Below are positions 16,292-25,593 of a stretch of 64,000 bases of DNA, piece by piece. Origin of the DNA: Bacteroidales bacterium (GTDB taxonomy: Bacteria; Bacteroidota; Bacteroidia; Bacteroidales; UBA932); the NCBI GenBank assembly GCA_017438975.1, contig JAFRUH010000033.1, forward strand, positions 62,001 through 126,000. The letters run 5' to 3'. Position 1 is the first letter of the stretch; each line of letters starts with the position of its first letter. The position numbers were made by a program, and so were the translations under genes. The notes beneath the pieces were generated by a model. That model saw only the letters and a list, made by a program, of their open reading frames with translations, did not search any database and had not been told where the DNA came from.

Positions 16292-19200
16292 TTAGAATTT
16301 GAGATTGATACCGAAAAGGAAGGTCCGGGCCTGCGGATAGACACCGTAGTCCACGCCCAGGGAGGTTCCGCCGGAAGAGATTTCCGGATCGTATCCCCGG
16401 TAGCTGGTCATGGTCAGCAGGTTCTCGGCCGAGACATAGAGGCGGAGCGAGGACACGAAAACGGTCCGGGTCAGCCGCTCGGGAAGCGTATAGCCCAACT
16501 GGATGTTCTTCAGGCGGCCGTAGGTGCCGTCCTGGATATAGAGGTCGGAAGACTGCCAGTTGACGGAATCGCCGCGGACGAAGCGCGGATACTTGTTCGA
16601 GGTACCCTCGCCGGTCCAGCGGTTCAGCATGTAGGCGGGAAGATTGGTCTCGGAGATATCCGTACGGCGGGTGGCGTCGAAGATATCGTTGCCGACCGTC
16701 CCCTGCCAGAGCATATAGAAGTCGAAATTGCGCCAGGAAGCGGAGAAATTGACGCCCCAGGTCCAGTCCGGCGTGCCGTTTCCGATGAAGGTACGGTCGT
16801 CGTCCGAGATCTTGCCGTCACCGTTGACGTCGACGAAGCGGACGTCGCCGGGAACCGCAGCCGGCATGATCTTCGCGCCGGAGGTACCGACATAGCTGTC
16901 GATTTCCGCCTGGTTCTGGAAGATGCCGTCGGTCTTGTAGCCGAAGAAGAACGGGAAAGGCTTGCCGTTCTCGGCGCGGGTAATGGTGCCGGCGCCCTGG
17001 AAGGAATCGTAGTTGGCGATGCCGCTCTCGTTGCCGAGGTTGATCAGGGTGTTCCTGAGATAGGTCAGGTTGCCGCCGAGACGGAAGTTCCAGTCCCCGA
17101 CGCTGTGCTTGAACCCGGCCTCCATCTCGACGCCCCGGTTGTCCATGATACCGACGTTGCCGATCGGACGGGCTTCGCCGACATATTTGTTGATCGGGAT
17201 TTCCATGAGCATGCCGTCCGTCTTCTTGTCATACCAGTCGACCGTGAAGGTCAGCTGGTTGTTGAAGAATCCGAGGTCGAGGCCGAGGTCGGTCTGGACG
17301 CTTTCCTCCCAGCGGAGGTTCGGATTGGCAAGACCGCTGGACTTGACGCCCTGGACGGTCGTTTCGCCCTCGCCGAGGATGTAGTTGTTCTCCGAAGAGG
17401 TCAGGACCGTATAGCGGAAATCACCGATCGCCTCGTTACCGTTCTTTCCCCAGGAGAAGCGGATCTTCGCATTGTTGATCCATGCCGGTATGTTGTCCCG
17501 GAAGAAGCTCTCCTTGTGGAGGTTCCATCCGAGGGAGAAGGACGGGAAGGTCGCCCATTTGTTATTGGCGCCGAAGCGGGAAGAACCGTCCCGGCGGATC
17601 GTGAACTGGGCCATGTACCGCTCGTCGAAATTGTAGTCGGCGCGGAAGAAGTACGAAGCCAGGCGGGCAGAGATGTACGGACCGCCGTAAACCGACATCC
17701 GGCCGTCTTCCTGAAGACCGGTGGCGTTGTTGATGTAAGGCTTTCCGTACCACTCTTCCGGAAGATCGTAGCGGGATCCGCCGATTTCCTTGCCGGCCGA
17801 AGCCTTGGCGCTCTGTCCGAAGAGGACGGAGAAGCCGTGACGGCCGATTTCCTTATTATAAGTAAGGGTGTTTTCGATCTGCCAGACGGTCGACGTGGCG
17901 CTGTAGCCGTTGGCGTTGCTGTAGGTCGCCTTGTTGTTGCCGCTCAGGTAGAAGAGCGGGGTATAGCCTTCGTTGCCCCAGAAACTGAGGTCGATGCCGT
18001 AGGAGGAGCGGAATTTCAGGTTGTCCCAGATCTGGATCTCTCCGGCGAAGCCGGCCACGAACTTATGGCTCCATCCCTTGTTCCCCGGAAGGGACATGCT
18101 GGCGATCGGATTGACCATCTCGTTGTAGTCCATGCCCGGGATCATGTAGAGCCGGCCGGAGGGATCGGTTACGAGGGTCTCGCCCGCATACAGGGATGCA
18201 TACCGCTTGGCCTGCTCCTCCGTCGCAATAACGCCGAGGATCGGAGACAGCGCAAGGGCCGAGCCGAGCGGGGAACCCCACTGGGAGTTCGCCGTAACGC
18301 CGATCGAGTGGATGTTCGCGTAGGAAAGGTTGCTCGAAAGGACGACGCAGTTGAGGAAATTGCGCTCGTCCTTCTTGTCCAGGAGGGTATAGCTCGTATT
18401 GGACCGGAGGGTCAGACGGTCATAGTTGGACTTGTTGAAATTACCGCCGACAATACCTTCCTGCTCCGTATAGCCGAGGGAGAGGTAATAGTTAATCTTG
18501 TCGGAAGCACCGCTGACGCTCATCTCGTGGGTCTGCTGGGGCGCGTTCCGGTTGAAAACCTCCTTCTGCCAGTCGGTTCCGACACCATAGCTGAACGGAT
18601 CGTTGTATTTAGGGGCGATGCCGGCGTTGATCAGGCCTTCATTAATCATCAGCGCATATTCGGAAGCGTTGAGGACCTCCCTCATGCGCCAGGGGTTGGA
18701 AATGCCGTAAGAGAAATCGTAGGTCACGCGGGTCTGTCCCTTGACGCCCTTCTTGGTCGTCACGAGGATGACGCCGTTGGCCGCACGGGCTCCGTACACG
18801 GCACCCGAAGCGGCATCCTTGAGGACCTCGATACTCTCGATATCCGTCGGATTCAGATAATCGATGCCGCCTTCGATCGGCATTCCGTCCACTATATATA
18901 AAGGGTCGGAATGGTTGATCGTGCCGGTACCGCGGACCCGGATGCGGGAGGACGCGCCCGGCTGTCCGGAGGAGGCCGTGACGTTGACACCGGCCGTGAG
19001 GCCCTTGAGTGCGTTGTCCACGCGGGTCGGGGCGGTCACGCCGAGGTCTTCCGCGGAAACTTTCGCGATAGACGCCGTGACGACGCTCTTTTTCTGGACG
19101 CCGTAGCCGATGACGACCGTTTCTTCAAGCATCTGGCTGTCGTCCTCGAGGATGACGGTCAGGTCGGGCGTTTCGCCGGTCACGGTGACGGTCCGGGACT

Positions 19201-19426
19201 GGTAACCGATGCAGGAAACCTCCAGCGCCGCGCCGGCCGGAACCTTGATGGCGAACTCGCCCTCGGCTCCGGTCATCGTGCCGTTGCTGGTTCCTTTCTC
19301 GACCACGAAGGCCCCGATGACAGGCTGGGAAGCATTGTCCAGGACATGACCGCTTACGGTCACGTTCTGGGCCCATGCCGCCAGGCTCAATCCCATGGAA
19401 AGGATCAGGGTAGCTATTTTCTTCAT
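16292..19426 (-). CDS. SusC/RagA-family TonB-dependent transporter (beta-glucan locus)
   Basis: This 1044-residue outer-membrane protein has a cleavable signal (LAAWAQ), a carboxypeptidase-regulatory-like domain (about residues 22-100), a TonB plug (about 110-230, with VVIGYGVQKK, IRVRGTGTIN, DPLYIVDGMP and YGARAANGVILVTTKKG) and a 22-strand barrel ending YPQARTFLFGINLKF. It should import beta-glucan oligosaccharides cut at the surface, driven by TonB. It is the first structural gene of the locus, preceded by its own promoter and separated from the regulator by a terminator. Confidence 0.96.
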   Translation of the reverse strand: MKKIATLILSMGLSLAAWAQNVTVSGHVLDNASQPVIGAFVVEKGTSNGTMTGAEGEFAIKVPAGAALEVSCIGYQSRTVTVTGETPDLTVILEDDSQMLEETVVIGYGVQKKSVVTASIAKVSAEDLGVTAPTRVDNALKGLTAGVNVTASSGQPGASSRIRVRGTGTINHSDPLYIVDGMPIEGGIDYLNPTDIESIEVLKDAASGAVYGARAANGVILVTTKKGVKGQTRVTYDFSYGISNPWRMREVLNASEYALMINEGLINAGIAPKYNDPFSYGVGTDWQKEVFNRNAPQQTHEMSVSGASDKINYYLSLGYTEQEGIVGGNFNKSNYDRLTLRSNTSYTLLDKKDERNFLNCVVLSSNLSYANIHSIGVTANSQWGSPLGSALALSPILGVIATEEQAKRYASLYAGETLVTDPSGRLYMIPGMDYNEMVNPIASMSLPGNKGWSHKFVAGFAGEIQIWDNLKFRSSYGIDLSFWGNEGYTPLFYLSGNNKATYSNANGYSATSTVWQIENTLTYNKEIGRHGFSVLFGQSAKASAGKEIGGSRYDLPEEWYGKPYINNATGLQEDGRMSVYGGPYISARLASYFFRADYNFDERYMAQFTIRRDGSSRFGANNKWATFPSFSLGWNLHKESFFRDNIPAWINNAKIRFSWGKNGNEAIGDFRYTVLTSSENNYILGEGETTVQGVKSSGLANPNLRWEESVQTDLGLDLGFFNNQLTFTVDWYDKKTDGMLMEIPINKYVGEARPIGNVGIMDNRGVEMEAGFKHSVGDWNFRLGGNLTYLRNTLINLGNESGIANYDSFQGAGTITRAENGKPFPFFFGYKTDGIFQNQAEIDSYVGTSGAKIMPAAVPGDVRFVDVNGDGKISDDDRTFIGNGTPDWTWGVNFSASWRNFDFYMLWQGTVGNDIFDATRRTDISETNLPAYMLNRWTGEGTSNKYPRFVRGDSVNWQSSDLYIQDGTYGRLKNIQLGYTLPERLTRTVFVSSLRLYVSAENLLTMTSYRGYDPEISSGGTSLGVDYGVYPQARTFLFGINLKF

Positions 19427-19470
19427 AAAATCTTATATTGGTTACACGTAAGATTGCGATGGTTCATGCA

Positions 19471-19478
19471 CAAAAATA
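19471..19478 (-). promoter_or_regulatory. Candidate -7 element for the beta-glucan SusC operon
   Basis: On the minus strand this reads TATTTTTG, matching TAnnTTTG, 45 bases upstream of the SusC ATG. No clear TTTG lies 19-20 bases further upstream, as expected if a regulator has to help polymerase. The rest of the spacer 19427-19594 is AT-rich and holds no gene. Confidence 0.5.
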
Positions 19479-19594
19479 GTCTACAAAGCAATCCCTTCGC
19501 AGACTATAATGAAAAAAGTAGTGATTTCAATTTTGAAGAATGCTGATTATCAGCTATTTAAACATTCTTCACGGTGCCGAAAAAGTAGTAACAT

Positions 19595-19620
19595 AAAAAG
19601 CCGGAATTACATTTTCCGGC
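19595..19620 (-). terminator. Rho-independent terminator after the SusR-like gene
   Basis: On the minus strand GCCGGAA (19620-19614) pairs with TTCCGGC (19606-19600) around a seven-base loop that contains the TAA stop codon. The stem is followed at once by TTTTT. The regulator transcript would end here, so the downstream SusC operon must start from its own promoter. Confidence 0.75.
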
Positions 19621-21235
19621 CGATAGTTTTTACATTTTCTTCAAAATGCTCCCGGTCTCCGGCGGCCTTGTTGCGCATCTTTACCTTGTAGTTGTAGATC
19701 GTACTGACCGAGTAGTGAAGGAGGTTCGCGATGCGGGTGGAGTCCTCGATTCCGAGGCGGACAAGGGCGAAAATCCGGAGTTCCGTATTGAGCAGTTCGC
19801 CCTTTTTCAGGACGATCCGCTCGTCCTCCCGGAGGAGTCCGTTGAAGGCCTCCACAAAATCCGGATACAGGCTCAGGAAGGTCGTGTCGAAGGTGTGGTA
19901 GAACGCTTCCAGTTCGTCTTCCGCCCGGGTCGTGATGGACAGTTCCTTCAGCAGCTCATCCGTTTTCCCCTGCTTGAGTTTCTTCCGGATCGAATTGTCG
20001 TGGGCCGCCATCTTGTCGATATTCTCCGACAGGATTTTCAGGAACAGGCCGATATACTCTTCCTTGATGGAGTTCGCCTCGGAAATCTCCTTGTTCAGCA
20101 GCTGAAGCCGGGCGTTGGTCGTTTCCAGCTGCTGGTTGGTGGAAAGAAGGGCTTTCTGGGTCCTGGACAGCTTCCGGGAGCGTTTGATCAGGAAATACAG
20201 CGCCGCCAGGAGTGCCAGGGAGATGATGGACATCAGAACTGCGATCGCGCGGGTACGGAGGGAGATCTCCCTGTACCGGTCCATATAGCTGTTCTCGATG
20301 TTCATGAAGAACTGGGAGATCTGCCAGGGGCGCAGCCGGGCGTTGTAGAAGATCGCATCCTCCTGTGCGATCCGCAGATACCGGAAAGCCCGGTCGACAT
20401 CCTGCCCCGTCAGGATCTGCGAGATAACGGTCAGGGAAGCATAGTCCTTGACGGAATTGACGATGTCGCACTCGGCCGATTCGATCAGCCAGTCCAAACA
20501 GGCCTTTTCATCCCCTTTCGCGCTCTCGATCACGGACTGGACATAAGTCACGACGGCATAGCGGTGCTCTTCCTGATGGTGGGCCTTGAGCATCAGCCGG
20601 TTCAGGCTGTCCGCGGAGGATAGCCGGTTCTCCCGGAGGAACTGCGCCGCACGCACTTCCCGCCAGATGTCAGAATGGGCGGGGAAAGACTCGAGCACCC
20701 GGTTCTCACAGGCGGCGAGATCGGGAACGGGGACGGATTCGATGATACCGGGATTATCCTGGAGGCTCCGGGCGAATCTATAGTAGGCATAATTGAACGC
20801 CCTTTGGAGGTCTTCCGGCAAGGCCTTCCCTGAAATGACGCTGAAAAGCCGGTCGGCGTCGAGAAAATGCCCGGCCGTCGAATACAGGTCCGCCAGAAGG
20901 ATCTCCGCCTTCGTCCTCAAGAGCGGGTCTCCGGCTTCTTCCGCCGCAGCGATGCCCCGGCGGAGCCAGGTCTCGGTAGAATCGAATTTATAGGAGAAGA
21001 ACTCTTCCGCGAGGTTGAAGCAGACGGAGAACCGCTGCTTCGGATCGCCGCCTTCGGGAGGAAGGATCTTCCGCAGCGCCTCGATCTTGTCCAGTTTCCG
21101 GGTTTCATATAGCTGGCGTGCAGACAGATAGCCGTCCAGACCGTCCAGGGCAGGGTTGTGCTTGCCGCCGGAAGGCGAACACGAGGTCAGGAGGGCGCCC
21201 AAGAGGGCAAGACAGGCGGTTATCAGTCTCATCAT
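19607..21235 (-). CDS. SusR-like membrane-bound transcriptional regulator
   Basis: The 542-residue protein has a signal/lipobox-like start (LLTSC), a helical TPR-like sensor region (about residues 35-320), one membrane helix (about 330-350, AIAVLMSIISLALLAALYFL), a coiled coil (about 355-400) and a C-terminal DNA-binding region with IFALVRLGIEDSTRIANLLHYSVSTIYNYKVK in two conserved blocks. This is the layout of Bacteroides SusR-type regulators that sense periplasmic sugar and activate the adjacent Sus operon. It lies just upstream of SusC on the same strand but is cut off by a terminator. The inducer is probably a beta-glucan oligosaccharide, by context only. ATG 21232 is an alternative start. 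Confidence 0.85.
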   Translation of the reverse strand: MMRLITACLALLGALLTSCSPSGGKHNPALDGLDGYLSARQLYETRKLDKIEALRKILPPEGGDPKQRFSVCFNLAEEFFSYKFDSTETWLRRGIAAAEEAGDPLLRTKAEILLADLYSTAGHFLDADRLFSVISGKALPEDLQRAFNYAYYRFARSLQDNPGIIESVPVPDLAACENRVLESFPAHSDIWREVRAAQFLRENRLSSADSLNRLMLKAHHQEEHRYAVVTYVQSVIESAKGDEKACLDWLIESAECDIVNSVKDYASLTVISQILTGQDVDRAFRYLRIAQEDAIFYNARLRPWQISQFFMNIENSYMDRYREISLRTRAIAVLMSIISLALLAALYFLIKRSRKLSRTQKALLSTNQQLETTNARLQLLNKEISEANSIKEEYIGLFLKILSENIDKMAAHDNSIRKKLKQGKTDELLKELSITTRAEDELEAFYHTFDTTFLSLYPDFVEAFNGLLREDERIVLKKGELLNTELRIFALVRLGIEDSTRIANLLHYSVSTIYNYKVKMRNKAAGDREHFEENVKTIGRKM

Positions 21236-21271
21236 CCAGTGTTATCCGGCCGTAAATATAAGAAAAAGTAT

Positions 21272-21279
21272 TAAATTTG
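21272..21279 (+). promoter_or_regulatory. Candidate -7 element of mutS
   Basis: TAAATTTG fits TAnnTTTG and lies 23 bases before the mutS ATG. No good -33 box is seen at the right spacing. The region 21236-21302 is the divergent spacer between the SusR-like gene and mutS. Confidence 0.5.
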
Positions 21280-21302
21280 TATGATTTTCCAAACGCGAGA
21301 AT

Positions 21303-23933
21303 ATGGCAAAGACGGCAGAAGATACTCCGCTCATCCGACAGTATTTCGAAACGAAAGCCCAGTATCCCGAGGCCCTGCTCCTGTACAGGGTCGGGGATTT
21401 CTATGAGCTCTATTCCGACGATGCGGAAAAAGCCTCGAAAATCCTCGGGCTCGTCCTGACCAAGAAGTCGAACGGGGAGAAGGGGCCCGTCGCGATGGCC
21501 GGATTCCCCCACCACGCCATAGATAATTACATTCCGAAGCTCATCCGCGCCGGAATGAAAGTCGCCGTCTGCGACCAGCTGGAAGACCCCAAATTCGCCA
21601 AGAAACTGGTCAAGCGCGGCGTCACGGAAATCGTCACGCCGGGCATTTCCTTCAATGCCGGGACCCTCGAACAGAAAGAGAACAACTTCCTCTGCGGCCT
21701 GACCTTCGAAAAGGACCAGTGCGGGGCGGCGTTCCTGGACGCCTCGACCGGCCAGTTCCTCCTGGCCCAAGGCAGCCTCGACTATATCGCCACCCTCCTG
21801 AGCTCCCTCCATCCGCGGGAACTGATCGTCCAGCGGGGCTACGAGAAGGGGGTCAGGGACCGCTTCGGAAACTATTATACGACCAGTATCGACGAGTGGG
21901 CCTTCGTCTATGATGCTGCCGTCAAGAGACTCTGCCGCCAGCTCGGCGTCGAATCCCTGAAGGGGTTTGCCGTCGATCCGTACCCGCTCGGCATCTGCTC
22001 GGCCGGAGCCCTGATGGTCTACCTCGAGCAGACCTGCCACACCGGTCTCAAGAACATCTGCTCCCTCGGGCGCATCGACGAGGGGATGTTCGTCTGGATG
22101 GACCGTTTCACCATCCGGAACCTCGAAATCTTCGCCAGCGCTTCCGGCGGCGAGGGCGTCTCGCTCGTCCAGACGATCGACCGGTGCTCGACCCCGATGG
22201 GCGCCCGGATGCTCCGGCAATGGCTGGCCCTCCCGATCATGGACCTGAAGGAACTGGAGCGCCGCTACGAAATCGTCGGATTCCTCAAGGACAACGCAGA
22301 GCTCCTCGAAGAGACGATGATGACCCTCGGGGACATCGGGGACCTGGAACGGATCCTCGGGCGGGTCGCGACCGGAAAGGTCAACCCCCGGGAAATGCTC
22401 CAGCTCGGGCGTGGGCTTGCGTCCATGGAACCGCTCCGGGAGAACCTCAAGGGCAACGAATCCCTTGAAAAACTTCTCGGCGGCATGGCTTCCTGCCAGG
22501 CCCTCCGGAAGGAGATCCAGCGGGTGATGGACCCGGAATCCGCCGTCCAGATCGGCAAGGGCCCCGTCATCGCGGAAGGGATCGACCCCGAACTGGACGA
22601 ACTGCGGCAAATCTCCACGGGCGGCAAGGATTACCTCCTGCAGATGCAGCAACGGGAATCCGAGCGGACCGGAATCCCCTCCCTGAGGATCGCCTTCAAC
22701 AATGTTTTCGGCTACTATATCGAGGTCCGGAACATGCACAAGGACAAGGTTCCGCCGGAGTGGATCCGGAAGCAGACCCTGGTCAATGCCGAACGCTACA
22801 TCACCGAAGAACTCAAGGAATACGAGGAAAAGATCACGACCGCCGAAGAGCGGATCTATGCGATCGAGACCCGGCTGTACGGAGCCCTGATCGAGAAGGT
22901 CCAGAGCCAGATTTCCGCGATCCAGAAGAACTGCCGGATCGTCGCGAAACTCGACGTCCTCTGCTCCTTCGCGGACCAGGCGAACCTGCGGAACTACTGT
23001 CGCCCGGTCATGGACAAGAGCGATTCCCTCGACATCAAGGCGGGACGCCACGCCGTCATCGAAACCCTCATGGGTCCGGGCGAGGAATACGTTCCGAACG
23101 ATGTCTTCATGGATTCCAAGACACAGCAGATCATTATCCTGACGGGTCCGAACATGGCCGGAAAGTCCGCCCTGCTGCGCCAGACTGCGCTGATCGTGCT
23201 CCTGGCCCAGATCGGATCCTTCGTCCCCGCGGAAAGCGCCCGGATCGGCGTTTTCGACAAGATTTTCACCCGCGTCGGAGCGACCGACAACATCTCCCGG
23301 GGCGAGTCTACCTTCATGGTCGAGATGCTCGAGACCTCCATGATCCTGCACAACCTCTCCGCCCGGTCGCTGGTCCTGCTGGACGAGATCGGCCGGGGAA
23401 CCTCGACCTACGACGGCATGTCGATCGCCAGGTCTATCGTCGAGTACATCCACGAATACGGAAAAGGGGCCAAGACCCTCTTCGCAACCCACTATCATGA
23501 ACTCAACGACCTGGAAGAGCTTTATCCCCGGGTGAAGAACTTCCATATCGCGGTCAAGGAAGTCGGCCGCGAGGTCGTCTTCCTCCGGAAAATGCGGGAA
23601 GGAGGCACGGCGCACAGCTTCGGCATCCATGTCGCCCGGATGGCCGGCATGCCGAAGGAAGTGCTCGAAATGGCGGAGCAGACGCTCAAATCCCTCGAGA
23701 ACGCCGCCGCCCTCGAAAAGGTCCAGCAGCTGTCGCAGCGGCCCGTCAAACCGCACAACACCAAGGAAGGCCATGTCGAGAAGGACGGCTCGATCCAGCT
23801 GTCCATGTTCCAGCTCGACGATCCCCTGCTCGAATCCCTCCGGGACCGTCTCCGCGACGCCGACCTCAACAATATGACCCCGCTTCAGGCCTTCGACCTT
23901 CTGCGGGGAATGAAAGAAGAACTCGGACTATAA
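21303..23933 (+). CDS. mutS: DNA mismatch repair protein MutS
   Basis: The 876-residue cytosolic protein recognises mismatches and starts repair with MutL. The mismatch-wedge motif Phe33-Tyr34-Glu35 lies in GDFYELYSDD. The ATPase Walker A is GPNMAGKSA (615-623), followed by LLDEIGRGTSTYDG (Walker B and signature) and FATHYHEL. Length and domain order fit MutS1. The start at 21303 gives the usual short leader before LIRQYFETKAQYPEALLLYRVG. It is divergent from the SusR-like gene and followed by a small membrane protein after 19 bases. Confidence 0.98.
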   Translation: MAKTAEDTPLIRQYFETKAQYPEALLLYRVGDFYELYSDDAEKASKILGLVLTKKSNGEKGPVAMAGFPHHAIDNYIPKLIRAGMKVAVCDQLEDPKFAKKLVKRGVTEIVTPGISFNAGTLEQKENNFLCGLTFEKDQCGAAFLDASTGQFLLAQGSLDYIATLLSSLHPRELIVQRGYEKGVRDRFGNYYTTSIDEWAFVYDAAVKRLCRQLGVESLKGFAVDPYPLGICSAGALMVYLEQTCHTGLKNICSLGRIDEGMFVWMDRFTIRNLEIFASASGGEGVSLVQTIDRCSTPMGARMLRQWLALPIMDLKELERRYEIVGFLKDNAELLEETMMTLGDIGDLERILGRVATGKVNPREMLQLGRGLASMEPLRENLKGNESLEKLLGGMASCQALRKEIQRVMDPESAVQIGKGPVIAEGIDPELDELRQISTGGKDYLLQMQQRESERTGIPSLRIAFNNVFGYYIEVRNMHKDKVPPEWIRKQTLVNAERYITEELKEYEEKITTAEERIYAIETRLYGALIEKVQSQISAIQKNCRIVAKLDVLCSFADQANLRNYCRPVMDKSDSLDIKAGRHAVIETLMGPGEEYVPNDVFMDSKTQQIIILTGPNMAGKSALLRQTALIVLLAQIGSFVPAESARIGVFDKIFTRVGATDNISRGESTFMVEMLETSMILHNLSARSLVLLDEIGRGTSTYDGMSIARSIVEYIHEYGKGAKTLFATHYHELNDLEELYPRVKNFHIAVKEVGREVVFLRKMREGGTAHSFGIHVARMAGMPKEVLEMAEQTLKSLENAAALEKVQQLSQRPVKPHNTKEGHVEKDGSIQLSMFQLDDPLLESLRDRLRDADLNNMTPLQAFDLLRGMKEELGL

Positions 23934-23952
23934 CCAGATAATCCTTTCCCGT

Positions 23953-24333
23953 ATGGTACGCACCCTGCTGCTCGCTCTCCTCCTATTCCTTCTCGGCGGC
24001 GCCGAAAGTTATTTCGCTTTTCCGAAAGAGAAACTCGACGGGAAGTCGGATGTCACGATTGTCCTCTGGATTTTCGGTTTCGCCTTTCTTGTCTGGATCG
24101 CAATCCTGATCCATATTTGGTGCAGCGGGTTGGATTCCCCCTCGGTATATCCTGTCATGGCTCTCATACGCGTCATCGCGCTCTTCCTGATCGGGATGGC
24201 CCTGTACCTCATCTTTTACCTGTGCTGGCGGATGAAATCTTTCAAAAAGATTTTTCTTCTCGGATGCGTCGGCTTCGCTGGAGGACTCATCATGCTTGTG
24301 CTGGGTTTCTTTGTCGCCAATCTTGTCGTTTGA
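23953..24333 (+). CDS. Small four-helix membrane protein, unknown function
   Basis: The 126-residue protein has four hydrophobic segments (about residues 3-21, 36-55, 66-88 and 99-124), with short charged turns such as WRMKSFKKI. I recognise no family. It starts 19 bases after mutS on the same strand, so it may share that transcript, and is followed 24 bases later by the phosphodiester glycosidase gene. Hydrophobicity and a clean open frame support a real gene. Confidence 0.65.
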   Translation: MVRTLLLALLLFLLGGAESYFAFPKEKLDGKSDVTIVLWIFGFAFLVWIAILIHIWCSGLDSPSVYPVMALIRVIALFLIGMALYLIFYLCWRMKSFKKIFLLGCVGFAGGLIMLVLGFFVANLVV

Positions 24334-24357
24334 TACTACCGATCAACAACAATAACT

Positions 24358-25593
24358 ATGAAACGTTTCGTTCTGATGCTGGCAGTGGCGATCTGGATTC
24401 CGGCCGGCTTTTATTCCTGCGACAAAGTAGAAAAACCGGAGGAGACAATCTCCGTCGAATCCGTCAAACTGGACCAGACCCGGCTGGACCTGACGGAAGG
24501 AGAATCCAAATACCTGACCGCGACCGTCTCCCCATACCATGCCACCGATAAAAGAGTGACTTGGTCCAGTTCCGCCCCCGAAGTCGCAACGGTCAACGAA
24601 AGCGGCCTCGTGACCGCCGTCAAGGCCGGCAGCGCAACCATAACGGCCACGGCGGGAAACAAGAAGGCCGAGTGCCTCATCGCCGTCCGGGCCAAAGATG
24701 CACCCATCGCGGACGTCTTCCCCATCAATGTCGTAAAAGCCCTCCAGCAGCGCACCTCCCTCATCAAAACCCTCAGGGACAGCGTTTCCTACCGGCCCCA
24801 TGACAACGTGACCGTCACGGAAGTAAGTTACGTCGACCACGCCGGCGACAACCAGGCCGCCTTCGTCATGCAAGTCAATCTCGCCGATCCCCGGATCTCG
24901 ATCACCAACACGACTCCGGGAGATACCGATTTCGAGATAGGCCATGTCCAGCGCCAGAAACTCTCCGAGCAGTTCAAACTCATCGACAAAGCCGGACACC
25001 GGGTCATCGGAGGGGTCAATACGGATTTTTTCACGACGACCGGGACATACGCGGGGCGTCCGTCCGGGGTCTTCTGGCACTCCGGAGTCTGCTACCGGGA
25101 CGTCTTCGCATCGGAGACGAACCGCCCCCGCTGCTTCGTCTGGTGGGGAGAGGATGAGCACGTCCATATGGGCCATTCCTCCGACTACCCGGCCGCCAAG
25201 GCGACCGGCAAGATCCGGGAACTTTTCAGCGGCGGACAGATTCTCATAGAGGAAGGGAAACTGACGACGTTCATGGAAGATTCCGTATTCGGGACGCACC
25301 CGAGAACGATGTTCGGCTATACCTCCGATGACCGGAAGATCGTCCTCGTCGTCTTCGACGGACGCCAGAACACCTGGTCCGTCGGGGTCAATTATCCCGA
25401 CATGCAGGCCTTCATGAAGGCGCTCGGCTGCCGATGGGCGATCAACATCGACGGCGGCGGCTCCTCAACCTTCATCGTCCGGAAAAACGGAGCTTCCTTC
25501 ACGGACGCCGGCCGCTTCCTGATCAGGAACAAGCCCTCCGACGGCTCAGAACGCGCGATCGGCCCCGGCCTCGCCGTCATCGTAACGGATTAA
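24358..25593 (+). CDS. BIG2-domain lipoprotein with NAGPA-type phosphodiester glycosidase domain
   Basis: The 411-residue protein has a lipoprotein signal (AGFYSC), a bacterial Ig-like group 2 domain (about residues 32-117: LTEGESKYLTATVSP, VTWSSSAPEVATV, GLVTAVKAGSATITA) and a C-terminal NAGPA domain (about 150-410). The NAGPA core has GGVNTDFF, HPRTMFGYTSDDRKIVLVVFDGR and INIDGGGSST. The human namesake removes GlcNAc from GlcNAc-1-phospho-6-mannose; bacterial relatives cleave sugar phosphodiesters. Its stop codon shares TTAA with that of the convergent AraC gene. Substrate unknown; note the two other phosphoesterase genes at 32656 and 33452. Confidence 0.82.
   Translation: MKRFVLMLAVAIWIPAGFYSCDKVEKPEETISVESVKLDQTRLDLTEGESKYLTATVSPYHATDKRVTWSSSAPEVATVNESGLVTAVKAGSATITATAGNKKAECLIAVRAKDAPIADVFPINVVKALQQRTSLIKTLRDSVSYRPHDNVTVTEVSYVDHAGDNQAAFVMQVNLADPRISITNTTPGDTDFEIGHVQRQKLSEQFKLIDKAGHRVIGGVNTDFFTTTGTYAGRPSGVFWHSGVCYRDVFASETNRPRCFVWWGEDEHVHMGHSSDYPAAKATGKIRELFSGGQILIEEGKLTTFMEDSVFGTHPRTMFGYTSDDRKIVLVVFDGRQNTWSVGVNYPDMQAFMKALGCRWAINIDGGGSSTFIVRKNGASFTDAGRFLIRNKPSDGSERAIGPGLAVIVTD

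Noticed and set aside
15023-18901. A 1292-codon plus-strand open frame opposite the beta-glucan SusC/SusD genes
   Set aside because: Same antisense effect; no recognisable protein features, while the minus strand has textbook SusC and SusD motifs.
21105-23774. An 889-codon minus-strand open frame opposite mutS
   Set aside because: It overlaps mutS completely and partly the SusR-like gene, and has no domain signal.
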